Below are positions 37,645 to 47,056 of a stretch of 64,000 nucleotides of DNA, one piece after another. Every line of letters begins with the position of its first letter. Positions within the stretch are counted from its first letter, which is position 1. Under the pieces are notes generated by a model. That model was not told the origin of the DNA. It did no database searches and was given only the letters and a program-made list of their open reading frames with translations. Where the stretch lies: contig JBFJWU010000001.1 of the NCBI GenBank assembly GCA_041623475.1, forward strand, positions 8,173 to 72,172, read 5' to 3'. Origin of the DNA: JBFJWU01 sp041623475 [NCBI: bacterium] (lineage in GTDB: Bacteria > J088). The translations under genes and the position numbers were made by a program.

Positions 37645-38873
37645 TACAAGGACTCCAGAAACGTGATCAACTGGTCTTTCTGTCCTGAGTCGAGCGCCTC
37701 AAATGCGTCTCTGGAGGCCGCCGCCTCGCCTCCGTGTTCTGCGATCGCTTGCTCCAGGGTTTCAGCCCGTCCGTCGTGCATGAAAAACGGCCGACCACCC
37801 TGCGAGTCGGCGCTGAGGCCAAGGCCCCATAATGGGGTCGTTCTCCATTCCGACGGGCCAGCGGTGCCTTCAACATAGTTGTCATCCAACCCTGGACCCA
37901 TGTCGTGCATCAACAGATCCGTGTACGGGTGGATTGTCTGGTTGGCCAACGCCGCAATTGGCGACGGGCCCGTCGTCAGGGTCGGGATGTGGCAGTCTGC
38001 GCAACCGATCGAACTAAACAGCACTTCCCCAGCCTTGACTTGGGGGTGGCCAGGATTCCGACGGGTTGGAACCTTCAGCGTCTGGATGTAGAACACGACA
38101 TCGTGAACAGTATCGGAACCGATCTCGGGATCGGCAACATTGTCCCCGGTCAGGCGGCCGACAGTTTGCCGATTGACTGGATCGTCCGTAATAAAATCAC
38201 TGGTAATTCCAATGTCATTGACATAGGCAAGGACGGTCTGGTGGAGCAGGTCAATGGCTCCGGCCTTGCGCCCGAACCGGCCAATGTAATGGGTGGTGCC
38301 GCTGATGGTGCGAGACACATGATGTGGCTGTGGCTGAAAAAAATCGGGTGCCGGGATGTAGTTCGGCACACCGGAAATTCCGTTTCCGTCCACGTCCGTG
38401 GGATCAGAAAGGGCAAGAAGTGCGCCGTCGGTGACGGCTTCCAGATAGCCCAGACCCACAACCTGTGGTGGCAGCAGGGTGGTCAGCCCGTTGGCAATAT
38501 CAGGAACCCGTTCCGGTTCGGATCCAGGCACGGCCCTGTTCTGCAACTGAGGTCCGCCGTGCTCGAGTAATGGATCCCAGGTCCCGTCGGATGCATTGTA
38601 CCGACCGAACCGTTGCAGGGATGTCAGCGGATGGCCTTTGCCGTCACCTATATGGCAGGTTTCGCATCCCGTGGAATTAAAGATCGGACCTAAACCATCC
38701 TCTACGCCGAACGTTTCGGCAAATTTCTCGTCACCGCGAAGGTGCAGCAGCAATTGCTGGTCTGTCAGTCCGGGCACAGGTTCAGCCAGCACATCTGGCG
38801 AAGCTGGTGCTGGTGCCAGCCGATCGCCACACCCGCCAGTTACGAGCCCGATAATTATGAGCGTGCGAAACAT
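37644..38873 (-). CDS. Dihaem oxidoreductase (DUF1111/COG3488-type) lipoprotein
   Basis: ATG 38873 is chosen because it gives a clean lipoprotein signal (MFRTLIIIGLVTGGC); the open frame upstream runs into the divergent channel gene. The 409-residue protein has two haem c motifs, CETCH and CADCH, and sequence typical of the dihaem thiol-oxidoreductase/peroxidase-like family (RFGRKAGAIDLLHQTV, MHDMGPGLDD, RTTPLWGLG, FFMHDGRAETLEQAI). It is the first gene of the operon with the Rieske protein and the porin. Characterised relatives are few; some lie in iron-uptake clusters. Confidence 0.92.
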   Translation of the reverse strand: MFRTLIIIGLVTGGCGDRLAPAPASPDVLAEPVPGLTDQQLLLHLRGDEKFAETFGVEDGLGPIFNSTGCETCHIGDGKGHPLTSLQRFGRYNASDGTWDPLLEHGGPQLQNRAVPGSEPERVPDIANGLTTLLPPQVVGLGYLEAVTDGALLALSDPTDVDGNGISGVPNYIPAPDFFQPQPHHVSRTISGTTHYIGRFGRKAGAIDLLHQTVLAYVNDIGITSDFITDDPVNRQTVGRLTGDNVADPEIGSDTVHDVVFYIQTLKVPTRRNPGHPQVKAGEVLFSSIGCADCHIPTLTTGPSPIAALANQTIHPYTDLLMHDMGPGLDDNYVEGTAGPSEWRTTPLWGLGLSADSQGGRPFFMHDGRAETLEQAIAEHGGEAAASRDAFEALDSGQKDQLITFLESL

Positions 38874-38880
38874 AGATTTA

Positions 38881-38909
38881 GGTATATCTAATTTTTTACT
38901 TTCCTGCAA
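38881..38909 (-). promoter_or_regulatory. Promoter of the dihaem-Rieske-porin operon, possibly leaderless
   Basis: The minus strand reads TTGCAG (38909-38904), 17 bp, then TATACC (38886-38881), only 7 bp before the ATG at 38873. There is no Shine-Dalgarno. Transcription would begin at or next to the start codon. Confidence 0.5.
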
Positions 38910-38963
38910 CTTAAAATCAGCGTCGGCAGGCTGGACCACCAAAAATATATAATTGTGATTGAC

Positions 38964-40190
38964 ATGGAATGGCTGAACGACATTTTTCGACAGACACCGA
39001 CGGCTGAACCGACAAGCCAGTATGCAATTCTGGCGGCCCTGATTTTTGTCGGGCTGATCGCGGACCGGGTGGCCGTGCGACTGATCCTGGCGTTGTTGCG
39101 CAACCTGGCCAGTCGAAGTCGCGGTCGCTGGGATGACCTGCTGGTCGACCACGGCGTATTTGAACGCCTGTCGCACCTGGCCCCGGCATTGATCATCCTG
39201 ATTGGTATTGATGTGCTGGCCCTGGACGCAACACCGATTGTACTTCTGCGGCGAGTCGCGGCAGCGACAATTGTTGTTGTAGTTCTGCGAACAGTCGGCG
39301 CATTCCTGAATGCGGTCAACGACATTTACAACACCTTCGCCCACGCAAAGGATCGGCCGATCAAGGGCTACTTGCAGGTCATCAAACTGGTGGCATTCCT
39401 GCTGGGCACAGTGATGGTTGTTGCGATCCTGCTGGATCGTTCACCCATGGCGTTCCTGACCGGCATCGGTGCATTATCTGCAGTTCTTCTGCTGGTCTTC
39501 AAGGATACATTGTTGTCGCTGGTAGCCAGTGTCCAGTTGATGTCAAACGACCTGATCCGTGTCGGTGACTGGATCGAAGTTCCCGGATACGGTGCTGACG
39601 GTGACGTCACCGACATCGCTCTGCACACCATCAAGGTCCAGAACTTTGACAAAACCACGACAACGATTCCCACCTATGCCCTGATCAACAACGGGTTCAA
39701 AAACTGGCGAACAATGCCGGAATCAGGCGGCCGCCGCATCAAGCGATCAGTCTGTCTGGATGCCCACGGGATCCGCTATCTCGATGATCGCGAAGTGGAA
39801 CGATTCGGTCAGTGGCGACTGTTGGCCAGCTATATTGCTGCGAAAAACAAGGAGTTGGCCGAGTACAACGTGGAACGCCGGCCTGAACACGGTGACGTGA
39901 GGCGACTGACTAATATCGGAACACTGCGGGCCTATGTCGTGAATTATCTTGCTGACCATCCGGATATCAACAAGGATTTGACCTGTTTGGTACGACTCCT
40001 GGAACCGTCGGCCGCAGGCGTACCGTTGCAGGTCTACTGCTTTGCGAATAAAACCGGCTGGGTTGATTTTGAAGCTGTCCAGTCCGATATTTTCGAGCAC
40101 ATCCTCGCGATCCTGCCCGAATTCGGGCTGAAGGTCTTTCAGAACCCCTCGGGCAGCGATTTCCGGCTCATTGCCCGACCGGACAATTAA
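38964..40190 (+). CDS. MscS-family mechanosensitive channel (YbdG-like)
   Basis: The ~408-residue protein has about five membrane segments, then the MscS pore and upper-vestibule region: LTGIGALSAVLLLVFKDTLL, SNDLIRVGDWIEVPGYGADG, VTDIALHTIKVQNFDKTTTTIP. The long insertion after the beta domain (SVCLDAHGIRYLDD, LTNIGTLRAYVVNYL) and FCFANK-like YCFANKTGWVDFEAVQSDIFEH resemble E. coli YbdG, a miniconductance channel in the osmotic response. ATG 38964 is used; GTG 38955 is in frame, but neither has a Shine-Dalgarno. A TATAAT sits 10 bp before the ATG. It ends in a 4-bp convergent overlap with the next gene. Confidence 0.9.
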   Translation: MEWLNDIFRQTPTAEPTSQYAILAALIFVGLIADRVAVRLILALLRNLASRSRGRWDDLLVDHGVFERLSHLAPALIILIGIDVLALDATPIVLLRRVAAATIVVVVLRTVGAFLNAVNDIYNTFAHAKDRPIKGYLQVIKLVAFLLGTVMVVAILLDRSPMAFLTGIGALSAVLLLVFKDTLLSLVASVQLMSNDLIRVGDWIEVPGYGADGDVTDIALHTIKVQNFDKTTTTIPTYALINNGFKNWRTMPESGGRRIKRSVCLDAHGIRYLDDREVERFGQWRLLASYIAAKNKELAEYNVERRPEHGDVRRLTNIGTLRAYVVNYLADHPDINKDLTCLVRLLEPSAAGVPLQVYCFANKTGWVDFEAVQSDIFEHILAILPEFGLKVFQNPSGSDFRLIARPDN

Positions 40191-41146
40191 TCCTGGACCT
40201 GGTTGGTCGATTCGGTCGGGGCCGACACGGGACTGGTTTGCGGTCTTTCGGCCTGGTCAGGACCGGATTTGATGTCTTCGGATTCGATTGTTGCCGGTCC
40301 ACCAGACGTTATTCCGGTCACTGACTGAACGGGACCACTGACCGAACCGGACGAATCGGCATCATTGACAGGCGGCAACGTGGATTCAACCAGCGGACCC
40401 GGATCGTCGGCTCGGTTCTCGACAGGTTGCTCCGGGCGAATCAAATCGACACCGGGTTCGGGCATTTCCCAGTCGGCACCGCACGGCTGGTTGAACCTTC
40501 CCTGGAATTCTACGACCGACCCGGCCCAGGCCTGCCGCATGTCATTTGCCCGCACCTCGGCCTGGCGGCGGCCAACCATCGCTGCATCAACCTTTGTTGC
40601 GGCTGAATCTACGGCCTTCGTCCATCGGGCAAGTTCCTTGTCACGGTCCTCCCTCAGGACACCTGGCCGGTCCATGACTGCCCCCAGCCGGGCTCGCTCC
40701 TGCATCGCAACGGAATGTTCATAACGGCGACGTTGCTCGCGCTCCATTGCTTTTGCTACTTCAAGGGCGGCATCGTGTGCCTGGACTTCAGATTGATGAA
40801 CGCGAACCAACGCATCGAAACGCGCGCGGCAGTAAGCGTGCAGTTCTTCACCCGCCTGGTCCATCTGCAGCCGCGCCGCTTCCAGGTTCAGCCGCGACCA
40901 CTCGGCCAGTGCCTCGGCAACATCCTCTCGGGCTTCCGACGCATCGACAACGGACTCGGCAATCCGGCGTTGTCGCGTAGCCAGTTGCCAGGATGTTGAG
41001 ATCCGAATGCGTTCTTCTTCGAGCGGCTTCAACTGGGTTCGCTGCTCCTGGTCAAGTACGCGCAATTCTTCCGGTTTCGCGTGCTTCAGCAATATTCCAC
41101 AGCCGCCAAGGATAAGGCCCAGCGAAATCGCGATCATCCTGCTCAA
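40187..41146 (-). CDS. Coiled-coil lipoprotein, unknown function
   Basis: The 319-residue protein starts MSRMIAISLGLILGGCG, a lipoprotein signal with lipobox LGGC. Residues ~25-210 are charged helices with heptad-like spacing, rich in Arg, Glu and Ala, and probably form long coiled coils in the periplasm. The last ~100 residues are Pro/Ser/Asp-rich and probably disordered. No family is recognised. It is co-transcribed behind the glyoxalase-like gene (4-bp overlap). Confidence 0.75.
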   Translation of the reverse strand: MSRMIAISLGLILGGCGILLKHAKPEELRVLDQEQRTQLKPLEEERIRISTSWQLATRQRRIAESVVDASEAREDVAEALAEWSRLNLEAARLQMDQAGEELHAYCRARFDALVRVHQSEVQAHDAALEVAKAMEREQRRRYEHSVAMQERARLGAVMDRPGVLREDRDKELARWTKAVDSAATKVDAAMVGRRQAEVRANDMRQAWAGSVVEFQGRFNQPCGADWEMPEPGVDLIRPEQPVENRADDPGPLVESTLPPVNDADSSGSVSGPVQSVTGITSGGPATIESEDIKSGPDQAERPQTSPVSAPTESTNQVQD

Positions 41147-41925
41147 AAGGAATCCCTCGCGTTCCTCAGGGCTACAAAAATATCCCGGGGTGCGGTCGAT
41201 TCGGCACCCATTTTCTGCGCGGCGGCAATGACACCTGGTTGATCACAGCGCAGAAACGGGTTCACCAGCAGTTCATCGGCGATTGTCAGCCAGGGAAGTT
41301 CGTTACCCTGGTTGCGTGCCGCATCAATTCGACTTGCCAGCGATTCAATGTCCGTATTTTCCGGTTCAACGTGCCGGGCAAAGCTCAGGTTCTTGTCAGC
41401 GTAATCGTGCCCCCAGGCGATCTTCAATCCTGGGTCGGCTGTGCGGATTCGCTCCCACACCGTCGTGAACAAGTCCGGCAGGTTGCCGCCAAAGTTAGGG
41501 TTGCCGCATCCAGCCAAAAACAGGACATCGCCAACGACCAGCAACTCGCCGGTTCGAACGGTGATGTGCGCCGGGTGGTGGCCAGGCGTGTACCAGACAT
41601 CCAGCATCTCCTGTCCCAGCGCGATCTGGTCACCCTCAACGACGGTTTCTACGTTTGCAGCAGCGATGTCAGAGACACCATTCGGATGGACGTATACCGG
41701 CACATCGTGTCGATTCAAAAACCCCTGCAACCCGTTGATGTGGTCCCAATGGGTGTGGGTCAGGATGACTCCTTGCGGGTCGATCTGTTCCCGTTCCAGG
41801 CATTCGAAGACACGGTTTTCGTCGAACGGATCCACAACCAGGCACTCCGAACCGGCAGCCAGGACATACTGGTAGTTGTCACCGACCGGAGGTCGGAATC
41901 GAATTGTCCGCATCGATGCGTTCAT
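41143..41925 (-). CDS. Glyoxalase II-like metallo-beta-lactamase-fold hydrolase
   Basis: The 260-residue protein has the binuclear metal motif THTHWDHINGL, then the metal His in TPGHHPAHITV, Asp in VVGDVLFLAGCG and the final His in AWGHDYADKNLSFA. The C-terminal HxxxxPW-like part (NELPWLTIADELLVNPFLR) is typical of hydroxyacylglutathione hydrolase (GloB). It should hydrolyse S-lactoylglutathione or a related thioester, detoxifying methylglyoxal. The GloA partner is not in the window, so a different thioester substrate remains possible. Confidence 0.92.
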   Translation of the reverse strand: MNASMRTIRFRPPVGDNYQYVLAAGSECLVVDPFDENRVFECLEREQIDPQGVILTHTHWDHINGLQGFLNRHDVPVYVHPNGVSDIAAANVETVVEGDQIALGQEMLDVWYTPGHHPAHITVRTGELLVVGDVLFLAGCGNPNFGGNLPDLFTTVWERIRTADPGLKIAWGHDYADKNLSFARHVEPENTDIESLASRIDAARNQGNELPWLTIADELLVNPFLRCDQPGVIAAAQKMGAESTAPRDIFVALRNARDSF

Positions 41926-41975
41926 AGGTTGTGTCAGTATCCGGTCGAATCAGCCCCGGCAGGTTCCGATTCCGT

Positions 41976-42263
41976 TCAGCCGGCCAGCTTTTCCTCGAGG
42001 CTTGTAAACTTTCGCGACAGTTTGTCGATGTCTTTTTCCATCCGTCGCAGACGGCTTTTTGCCTGTTTGAATTCCTGTTGTGTAACCAGTCCCAGGTTCT
42101 GGGCCGTCTGGTCCCGTACTTCATCGACCCGCTGCCGGCTTTCCATATAGGTCTGCATGGCCTTGGCAACGATCGGGCGCGTGCGTTCATCAGCCATCAA
42201 TTTCATGACGGTCTCCTGCGCACGTTTTTCAACATTCTTCTGCAATTTTTTCGTGACGCTCAT
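41976..42263 (-). CDS. Small phasin-like coiled-coil protein
   Basis: This 95-residue, highly charged, all-helical protein has heptad repeats in the second half (EFKQAKSRLRRMEKDIDKLSRKFTSLEEKL). The pattern resembles small phasin-like or polyhydroxyalkanoate-regulator proteins of deltaproteobacteria, but identity cannot be fixed. AAGGGAG precedes the ATG. It lies alone between aroK and the hydrolase gene. Confidence 0.75.
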   Translation of the reverse strand: MSVTKKLQKNVEKRAQETVMKLMADERTRPIVAKAMQTYMESRQRVDEVRDQTAQNLGLVTQQEFKQAKSRLRRMEKDIDKLSRKFTSLEEKLAG

Positions 42264-42318
42264 TGCGACTCCCTTCCTTGTCTCAGGTTAAACCAGTTGA
42301 CGACATGCGTCAACATTT

Positions 42319-42822
42319 TTAAAGGTAATCCAGGATCTCGTCGACAACCTGGTCCGGGCTGCCTGCTGCATTGACCCTGTGATCCGCTTGTGCATAGATG
42401 TCGCGGCGGTCGTCGTACAGATTGGCCATGCGAACAGCCGGGTCGACACCGTCCAGAAGAGGGCGGCCGCCGACGCTTGCGCGCTCTGCAGCCAGTTCCG
42501 GAGCAAGATCCAGCCAGAAAACCTTGCCGGCCGCAGCCAACAGCGTCCGGTTGCTATCGACAATGACAGTTCCACCGCCGCAGGACAGGACACCGGCAGG
42601 CAGGGACAGGATTCTGTCCAGCATCACCGACTCCAGGTCCCGAAAAGCAATTTCGCCGTCGGCCGCGAAGATATCGCTGATAGTGCGCCCTTCGGCGCGC
42701 TCAATTTCCATATCAAGGTCGTAGAAGGGTCGCCCGAGCCGTTCAGCCAGTATCCTCCCGACCGTGCTTTTCCCTGATCCCATCAACCCGGTCAGGCTGA
42801 TCCAGTCGGCCGACGTCTTCAT
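42319..42822 (-). CDS. aroK: Shikimate kinase
   Basis: The 167-residue protein has P-loop GLMGSGKST, the shikimate-binding DLDMEIERAEG, FRDLESVML and the GGG motif in LSCGGGTV, followed by an Arg-containing lid (GGRPLLDG). It phosphorylates shikimate in the aromatic amino-acid pathway. Its start overlaps the hisD stop by 4 bp, placing it at the end of the prfA-to-hisD gene string. Confidence 0.96.
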   Translation of the reverse strand: MKTSADWISLTGLMGSGKSTVGRILAERLGRPFYDLDMEIERAEGRTISDIFAADGEIAFRDLESVMLDRILSLPAGVLSCGGGTVIVDSNRTLLAAAGKVFWLDLAPELAAERASVGGRPLLDGVDPAVRMANLYDDRRDIYAQADHRVNAAGSPDQVVDEILDYL

Positions 42823-44099
42823 TTGCTGCGGATCAACACACTTTCACGGTGCGCGTGCAGGCCTTCTTCGTCTGCCAGCCGGGCAATCGAACCGGCGTAT
42901 CGGGCCAGGGCATCCTGGTTAAAAGACATCAGGCTGGTGCGTTTGACGAAATCCCCTGTGCCAAGCGGGCTGTAAAACCGGGCGGTCCCCTGGGTCGGCA
43001 GGACATGGTTGGGGCCGGCGATATAGTCGCCTACGGCTTCGGGTGTCGACGCACCAATAAAAATAGCACCTGCGTGGCGCAGCCGTTCCAGAAGCGCTTC
43101 CGGGTCGTCGACCAGCAATTCCAGATGTTCCGGCGCATACTGATTGGACAGGTCAACGGCCTGGTCCAACCCGTCGCAGACAACCACCAGACCATTCGTC
43201 TCCAGGCTTGCGGCGGCAATATCCCGTCTTGGGTTGTCCTGAAGCAATCCGGGAATCGCGTCGATGATTTGCTGGCCATAATCGCGGCTGGTAACCAAAA
43301 TCAAAACTGCAGCGGCCTCGTCGTGCTCTGCCTGCGCCAGGGCATCCGCAGCTGCCCAGGCGGGATCAACGGATCCATCGGCAATGATGCAGACCTCGCT
43401 GGGTCCCGCAACCGAATCGATATCGACCAGACCATAGACTCGTCTTTTTGCTTCGGCAACAAACCTGTTCCCCGGTCCGACAACCTTGTCGACCCGCGGA
43501 ATGCGTTCTGTGCCAAATGCCAGGGCGGCAATCGCCTGGGCACCGCCAACCCGGAAAATCCGATGAACGCCGGCCATCGCTGCGGCCGCTTCGATAACCA
43601 GCGGAAGGTGCCGGCCCCTGGGAGGCGTCACCATGACAACTTCCTCGACGCCGGCGACGGACGCAGGAATGGCGCACATCAGGATGCTGGACGGGTAGGC
43701 CGCCTTGCCTCCGGGCACATAGATCCCGACACGATCCAACGGTGTAATCCGCGCACCCAGCTTGATGCCCGGCTCAGTCGTTTCATACCAGCCCGTTGGC
43801 ATCAAACGCTCGTGAAATGCCCTGATCCTGGCTGCGGCCGTTTCCAGCGCAGACCGCAAATCGGGATCCAGTTTTTCAATGCAGCCGGGATCCGGAACAA
43901 TCTCCATGTCGTCCGGACGAATGACTTCACCATCCAGTTTCTGGGTCCAATAGGCGACTGCCGTGTCGCCGCGCCGATTAACATCTTCCAGGATCTGTTC
44001 AACCAGCGGCTCGCCGCCAAGATCAACCGCATTTCGTGCCGATCGCTGGGCAAAAAGATCCGTAAATCCCTCTTGCGATGTTTCGACAATCTGCATCAT
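42819..44099 (-). CDS. hisD: Histidinol dehydrogenase
   Basis: The 426-residue protein shows the HisD pattern: GIYVPGGKAAYPSSILM, RVGGAQAIAALAFGTE, VDKVVGPGNRFVAEAKRRV, DSVAGPSEVCIIAD and AQAEHDEAAAVLI with the zinc-binding Gln and His, plus NQYAPEHLELL near the end. It oxidises L-histidinol to histidine with 2 NAD+. It overlaps hisG by 4 bp upstream and aroK by 4 bp downstream. Confidence 0.98.
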   Translation of the reverse strand: MMQIVETSQEGFTDLFAQRSARNAVDLGGEPLVEQILEDVNRRGDTAVAYWTQKLDGEVIRPDDMEIVPDPGCIEKLDPDLRSALETAAARIRAFHERLMPTGWYETTEPGIKLGARITPLDRVGIYVPGGKAAYPSSILMCAIPASVAGVEEVVMVTPPRGRHLPLVIEAAAAMAGVHRIFRVGGAQAIAALAFGTERIPRVDKVVGPGNRFVAEAKRRVYGLVDIDSVAGPSEVCIIADGSVDPAWAAADALAQAEHDEAAAVLILVTSRDYGQQIIDAIPGLLQDNPRRDIAAASLETNGLVVVCDGLDQAVDLSNQYAPEHLELLVDDPEALLERLRHAGAIFIGASTPEAVGDYIAGPNHVLPTQGTARFYSPLGTGDFVKRTSLMSFNQDALARYAGSIARLADEEGLHAHRESVLIRSK

Positions 44100-44728
44100 T
44101 GGGCACCCCCTACGACCGGCATGATTCGATCAACGATCACCCGAATTTCATCCCGTTGCCTGTAAAATGCCGATGGCTCGCAAATCAAGCGGCTTGTAAC
44201 CGACATGATTTCCTCGTATACGATCAAATCGTGGGCGGCCAGCGTCTTGCCGGTTTCAACCAGGTCGACGATACAGTCCGCAATACCGGCCTCGGGTGCG
44301 GTCTCGAGTGTCCCACCCATTACAACCAGATCGTAGTATCGCCCGGCCCGTTCAAATGCTTCAGCAGTGAGTACCGGATACTTGGTTGCCACCCGCCAGC
44401 GGCGCGTCGGATCGGCGTGAAAATCAAGGCTGCGCGGCCCGGCCACGGACATTCTGCACGCACCAATGCCAAGGTCCAGCAACTCGTGCAGGTCCGAACG
44501 ACGCTCGCGAAGCGTATCAATACCTGTAATGCCCAATGCGCAGGCACCTCGTGACACGAACAACGGCACGTCCTGGCTGCGAACAATCATGGCTTCGATG
44601 TCATTCCCAAGGGGACGAATCAGGCTGCGGCTTTCGGCCTGCAGCGCCGACACATCAAATCCGGCGGCTCCGAGCAGGTCGACGGCTTCGGTCAGGATCC
44701 GGCCTTTGGCAATCGCGATCCGGATCAT
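44096..44728 (-). CDS. hisG: ATP phosphoribosyltransferase, short form HisG
   Basis: The 210-residue protein is the short HisG catalytic subunit: IRIAIAKGRILTEAVDLL, VRSQDVPLFVSRGACALGITG, RVATKYPVLTAEAF and the PRPP-binding GGTLETAPEAGIADCIVDLVETG. It starts histidine synthesis by joining ATP and PRPP. It lacks the ~80-residue regulatory ACT-like domain of long HisG, and short forms need the HisZ subunit for activity and feedback. hisZ is not in this window. It sits between murA and hisD with ATGA overlaps on both sides. Confidence 0.97.
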   Translation of the reverse strand: MIRIAIAKGRILTEAVDLLGAAGFDVSALQAESRSLIRPLGNDIEAMIVRSQDVPLFVSRGACALGITGIDTLRERRSDLHELLDLGIGACRMSVAGPRSLDFHADPTRRWRVATKYPVLTAEAFERAGRYYDLVVMGGTLETAPEAGIADCIVDLVETGKTLAAHDLIVYEEIMSVTSRLICEPSAFYRQRDEIRVIVDRIMPVVGGAQ

Positions 44729-46038
44729 GTCGTCACCGCCGTTGAAATATCGTCCTCGATACGCGGGACCGTCGCGTCGCGGTCGTACATCTGCACGTCA
44801 GCGCCCAGCGTTTTCAATTTTTCGTCCAGTAACTCGTAGCCCCGTTGCAGGTGGTAGATCCGCAAAACATCCGTCGTCCCGTTGGCAGCCAGTCCGGCGA
44901 TAACCAGGCCGGCGCTGGCCCGCAGGTCTGTTGCCATAACCGGCGCGCCGGACAGCGGCGCTCCGCCACGGATAACAGCGACCGATCCCTGTACCCGTAC
45001 ATCGGCACCCATTCGTTGCAATTCAGGAACGTGCATAAACCGGTTTTCAAAAATTGTTTCGATGACCTCGGCACTACCGTCAACGGTAGCCATCAGGGAC
45101 ATCCATTGGGCCTGCAGGTCCGTCGCAAAACCGGGAAATGGTGCGGTTCGCACGTCCTGGGGCCGCAGGTCCGCCGACACTGCGTCGACCTCGATTCCGG
45201 CCTCGTCGACATTGACCCGCGCACCAATATCGCGCAGCTTCGTCAACAGGGCATCCAGGTGTGAAGCGGTCGCACCCTGCACACGCACAGAGCCACGTGT
45301 TGCGGCTCCGGCCAGTAGATAGGTCCCGGCTTCGATTCGATCCGCAATAACGGTCGCATCGGCACCGGCCAGCGCATCATTGCCCTGGACCTGAATCGTT
45401 CCCGAACCGTCACCGCTGATATCCGCACCCATGGTGCGCAGCAACTCGGCCAACGCCGAAATTTCCGGCTCACGGGCCGCATTTTCGATGACGCTTTCGC
45501 CCCGCGCACCAGCAGCTGCCATCAGCGCATTTTCAGTTCCGCCAACCGTCGGCATATCGAAACAGATCCGCGCCCCCGTTAATTGCCTGACGGACGCATG
45601 GACATAACCTTCCCGTACCGATATCTGTGCGCCCAGCGCCTCGAGCGCTTTCAGGTGCTGATCAATCGGCCGGGCCCCGATCGCGCATCCACCCGGCAGG
45701 CTGACAGCCGCCTGTCCATAACGAACCAGCAATGGCGCCAGGACCAGCACGCTGGCCCGCATTGTCCGGACCAGTTCGTACGGCGCCAACGGTGACTGGG
45801 GCAGGCTGGTTGCCTGCAGGTCAATAATTCCGCCTTCAGGCCGGGACACAGAGACACCCAGCAGTTCCAACAGCCGTGACATCGAGCGGACATCCTGCAG
45901 GTCCGGTACGCGGCGCAACCGGATCGGGGAATCGGTCAGTATCGCGGCGGCCATCATCGGTAATGCCGCATTTTTTGATCCGCTGGCGTTGATGGTCCCA
46001 TTCAGGACTTGTCCGCCATTGATTTTCAGGGCTCTCAT
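44725..46038 (-). CDS. murA: UDP-N-acetylglucosamine 1-carboxyvinyltransferase MurA
   Basis: ATG 46038 is chosen because MurA begins MxALKINGG; an upstream in-frame ATG (46083) adds 15 unconserved residues. The 437-residue protein has INASGSKNAALPMMAA, the loop with the catalytic Cys in LPGGCAIGARPIDQH, PTVGGTENALMAA, and PFPGFATDLQAQWMSL. It transfers enolpyruvate from PEP to UDP-GlcNAc, the first committed step of peptidoglycan synthesis. The Cys is present, so fosfomycin sensitivity is expected from family knowledge. Confidence 0.98.
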   Translation of the reverse strand: MRALKINGGQVLNGTINASGSKNAALPMMAAAILTDSPIRLRRVPDLQDVRSMSRLLELLGVSVSRPEGGIIDLQATSLPQSPLAPYELVRTMRASVLVLAPLLVRYGQAAVSLPGGCAIGARPIDQHLKALEALGAQISVREGYVHASVRQLTGARICFDMPTVGGTENALMAAAGARGESVIENAAREPEISALAELLRTMGADISGDGSGTIQVQGNDALAGADATVIADRIEAGTYLLAGAATRGSVRVQGATASHLDALLTKLRDIGARVNVDEAGIEVDAVSADLRPQDVRTAPFPGFATDLQAQWMSLMATVDGSAEVIETIFENRFMHVPELQRMGADVRVQGSVAVIRGGAPLSGAPVMATDLRASAGLVIAGLAANGTTDVLRIYHLQRGYELLDEKLKTLGADVQMYDRDATVPRIEDDISTAVTT

Positions 46039-46183
46039 GTTGCTTCCAGTCGGTTCCTGTCTTGTGGTCCGGTCGACCGACATTGCGACAACGCGGTACA
46101 GCTCGTATGCTGCCGCAACCTGTTGATTCGCAAAGATTTTTTGAGGTGGGCCGGGTTCCGGGCAGAGGTTCCGGTGCTGCCGC

Positions 46184-47056
46184 TCATCTTACCATAGGGG
46201 TCGCCGCGAAAACCCGCGGTATCCCACCGTAATCCTGCCACCAGCCAAGCACCTGCCATCGCGACTGGGCTGTCAAAGCGGAAATCGCCGCTTTCTGCCC
46301 GATGCCTGCTTCACAGACCCAGACACCACCCGTTTCAAGCCGGTCGTGCAAAAGATTCGCCTGCTGGCGGATCGCATCCAGGCCGTCGACACCGGCAACG
46401 AGTGCGTCGACCGGTTCCTGTCGCACCTCGGGCGCCAGTGTATCCAGATCCGAATCCGGGACGTACGGAGGATTACTGACAATCAATGCGTATTTTTCTG
46501 CAGGGGCCCAGTCCAGCCAGTCCGTCTGGACAAGATCGACCGAGGGAGCCAGGCGTTCCAGATTCTGTCGCAGGTACGTGCAGGCGGTTTCGGACTGCTC
46601 GATGGCCTGGATCTGGCGATCCGGGTAGATTCCAGACAGGCCGATCGCCAGGATTCCACTGCCCGACCCGAGGTCCGCGGCGGCACCATCCGGGATCCGA
46701 CCCTGGCGGTCCAGCTCGACTACCGCATCCAGGATGAACTCGGATTCCGGTCGTGGCACCAGGACACCGGGACCCACCACGACTTCAAAATCGCGGAACG
46801 CTTTGCGGCCGAGGATATATGCCACAGGTTCGCGGTTCAATCGCCGCTGGATCATCTCGCGCAACCGGCCTCGTTCGCCCTGCGTCAGCGGCTGGTCAGC
46901 GCGGGTCAAGACCTGCAGCCTGTTTCCGTTAATCGTTTCTGCCAGCAAAAGCTCGGCATCGAGACGCGGATTGTCCAGGCTTTCCCGGTTAAATCGGTCC
47001 TGCATCCAGCGCAGGGCCATTGCGACGGTCCAGGTTTGGCCGTCCGGCTCACTCAC
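46184..47056 (-). CDS. prmC: Release-factor glutamine methyltransferase PrmC
   Basis: I use GTG 47056, which overlaps the prfA stop by 8 bp, not the longer frame to 47104 inside prfA. The ~290-residue protein has the N-terminal helical domain ([14 protein letters not shown]), [28 protein letters not shown]-binding [16 protein letters not shown] and the catalytic NPPY in [13 protein letters not shown]. It methylates the Gln of the GGQ motif in release factors, and its position directly behind prfA is the standard pairing. Confidence 0.96.
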   Translation of the reverse strand: MSEPDGQTWTVAMALRWMQDRFNRESLDNPRLDAELLLAETINGNRLQVLTRADQPLTQGERGRLREMIQRRLNREPVAYILGRKAFRDFEVVVGPGVLVPRPESEFILDAVVELDRQGRIPDGAAADLGSGSGILAIGLSGIYPDRQIQAIEQSETACTYLRQNLERLAPSVDLVQTDWLDWAPAEKYALIVSNPPYVPDSDLDTLAPEVRQEPVDALVAGVDGLDAIRQQANLLHDRLETGGVWVCEAGIGQKAAISALTAQSRWQVLGWWQDYGGIPRVFAATPMVR

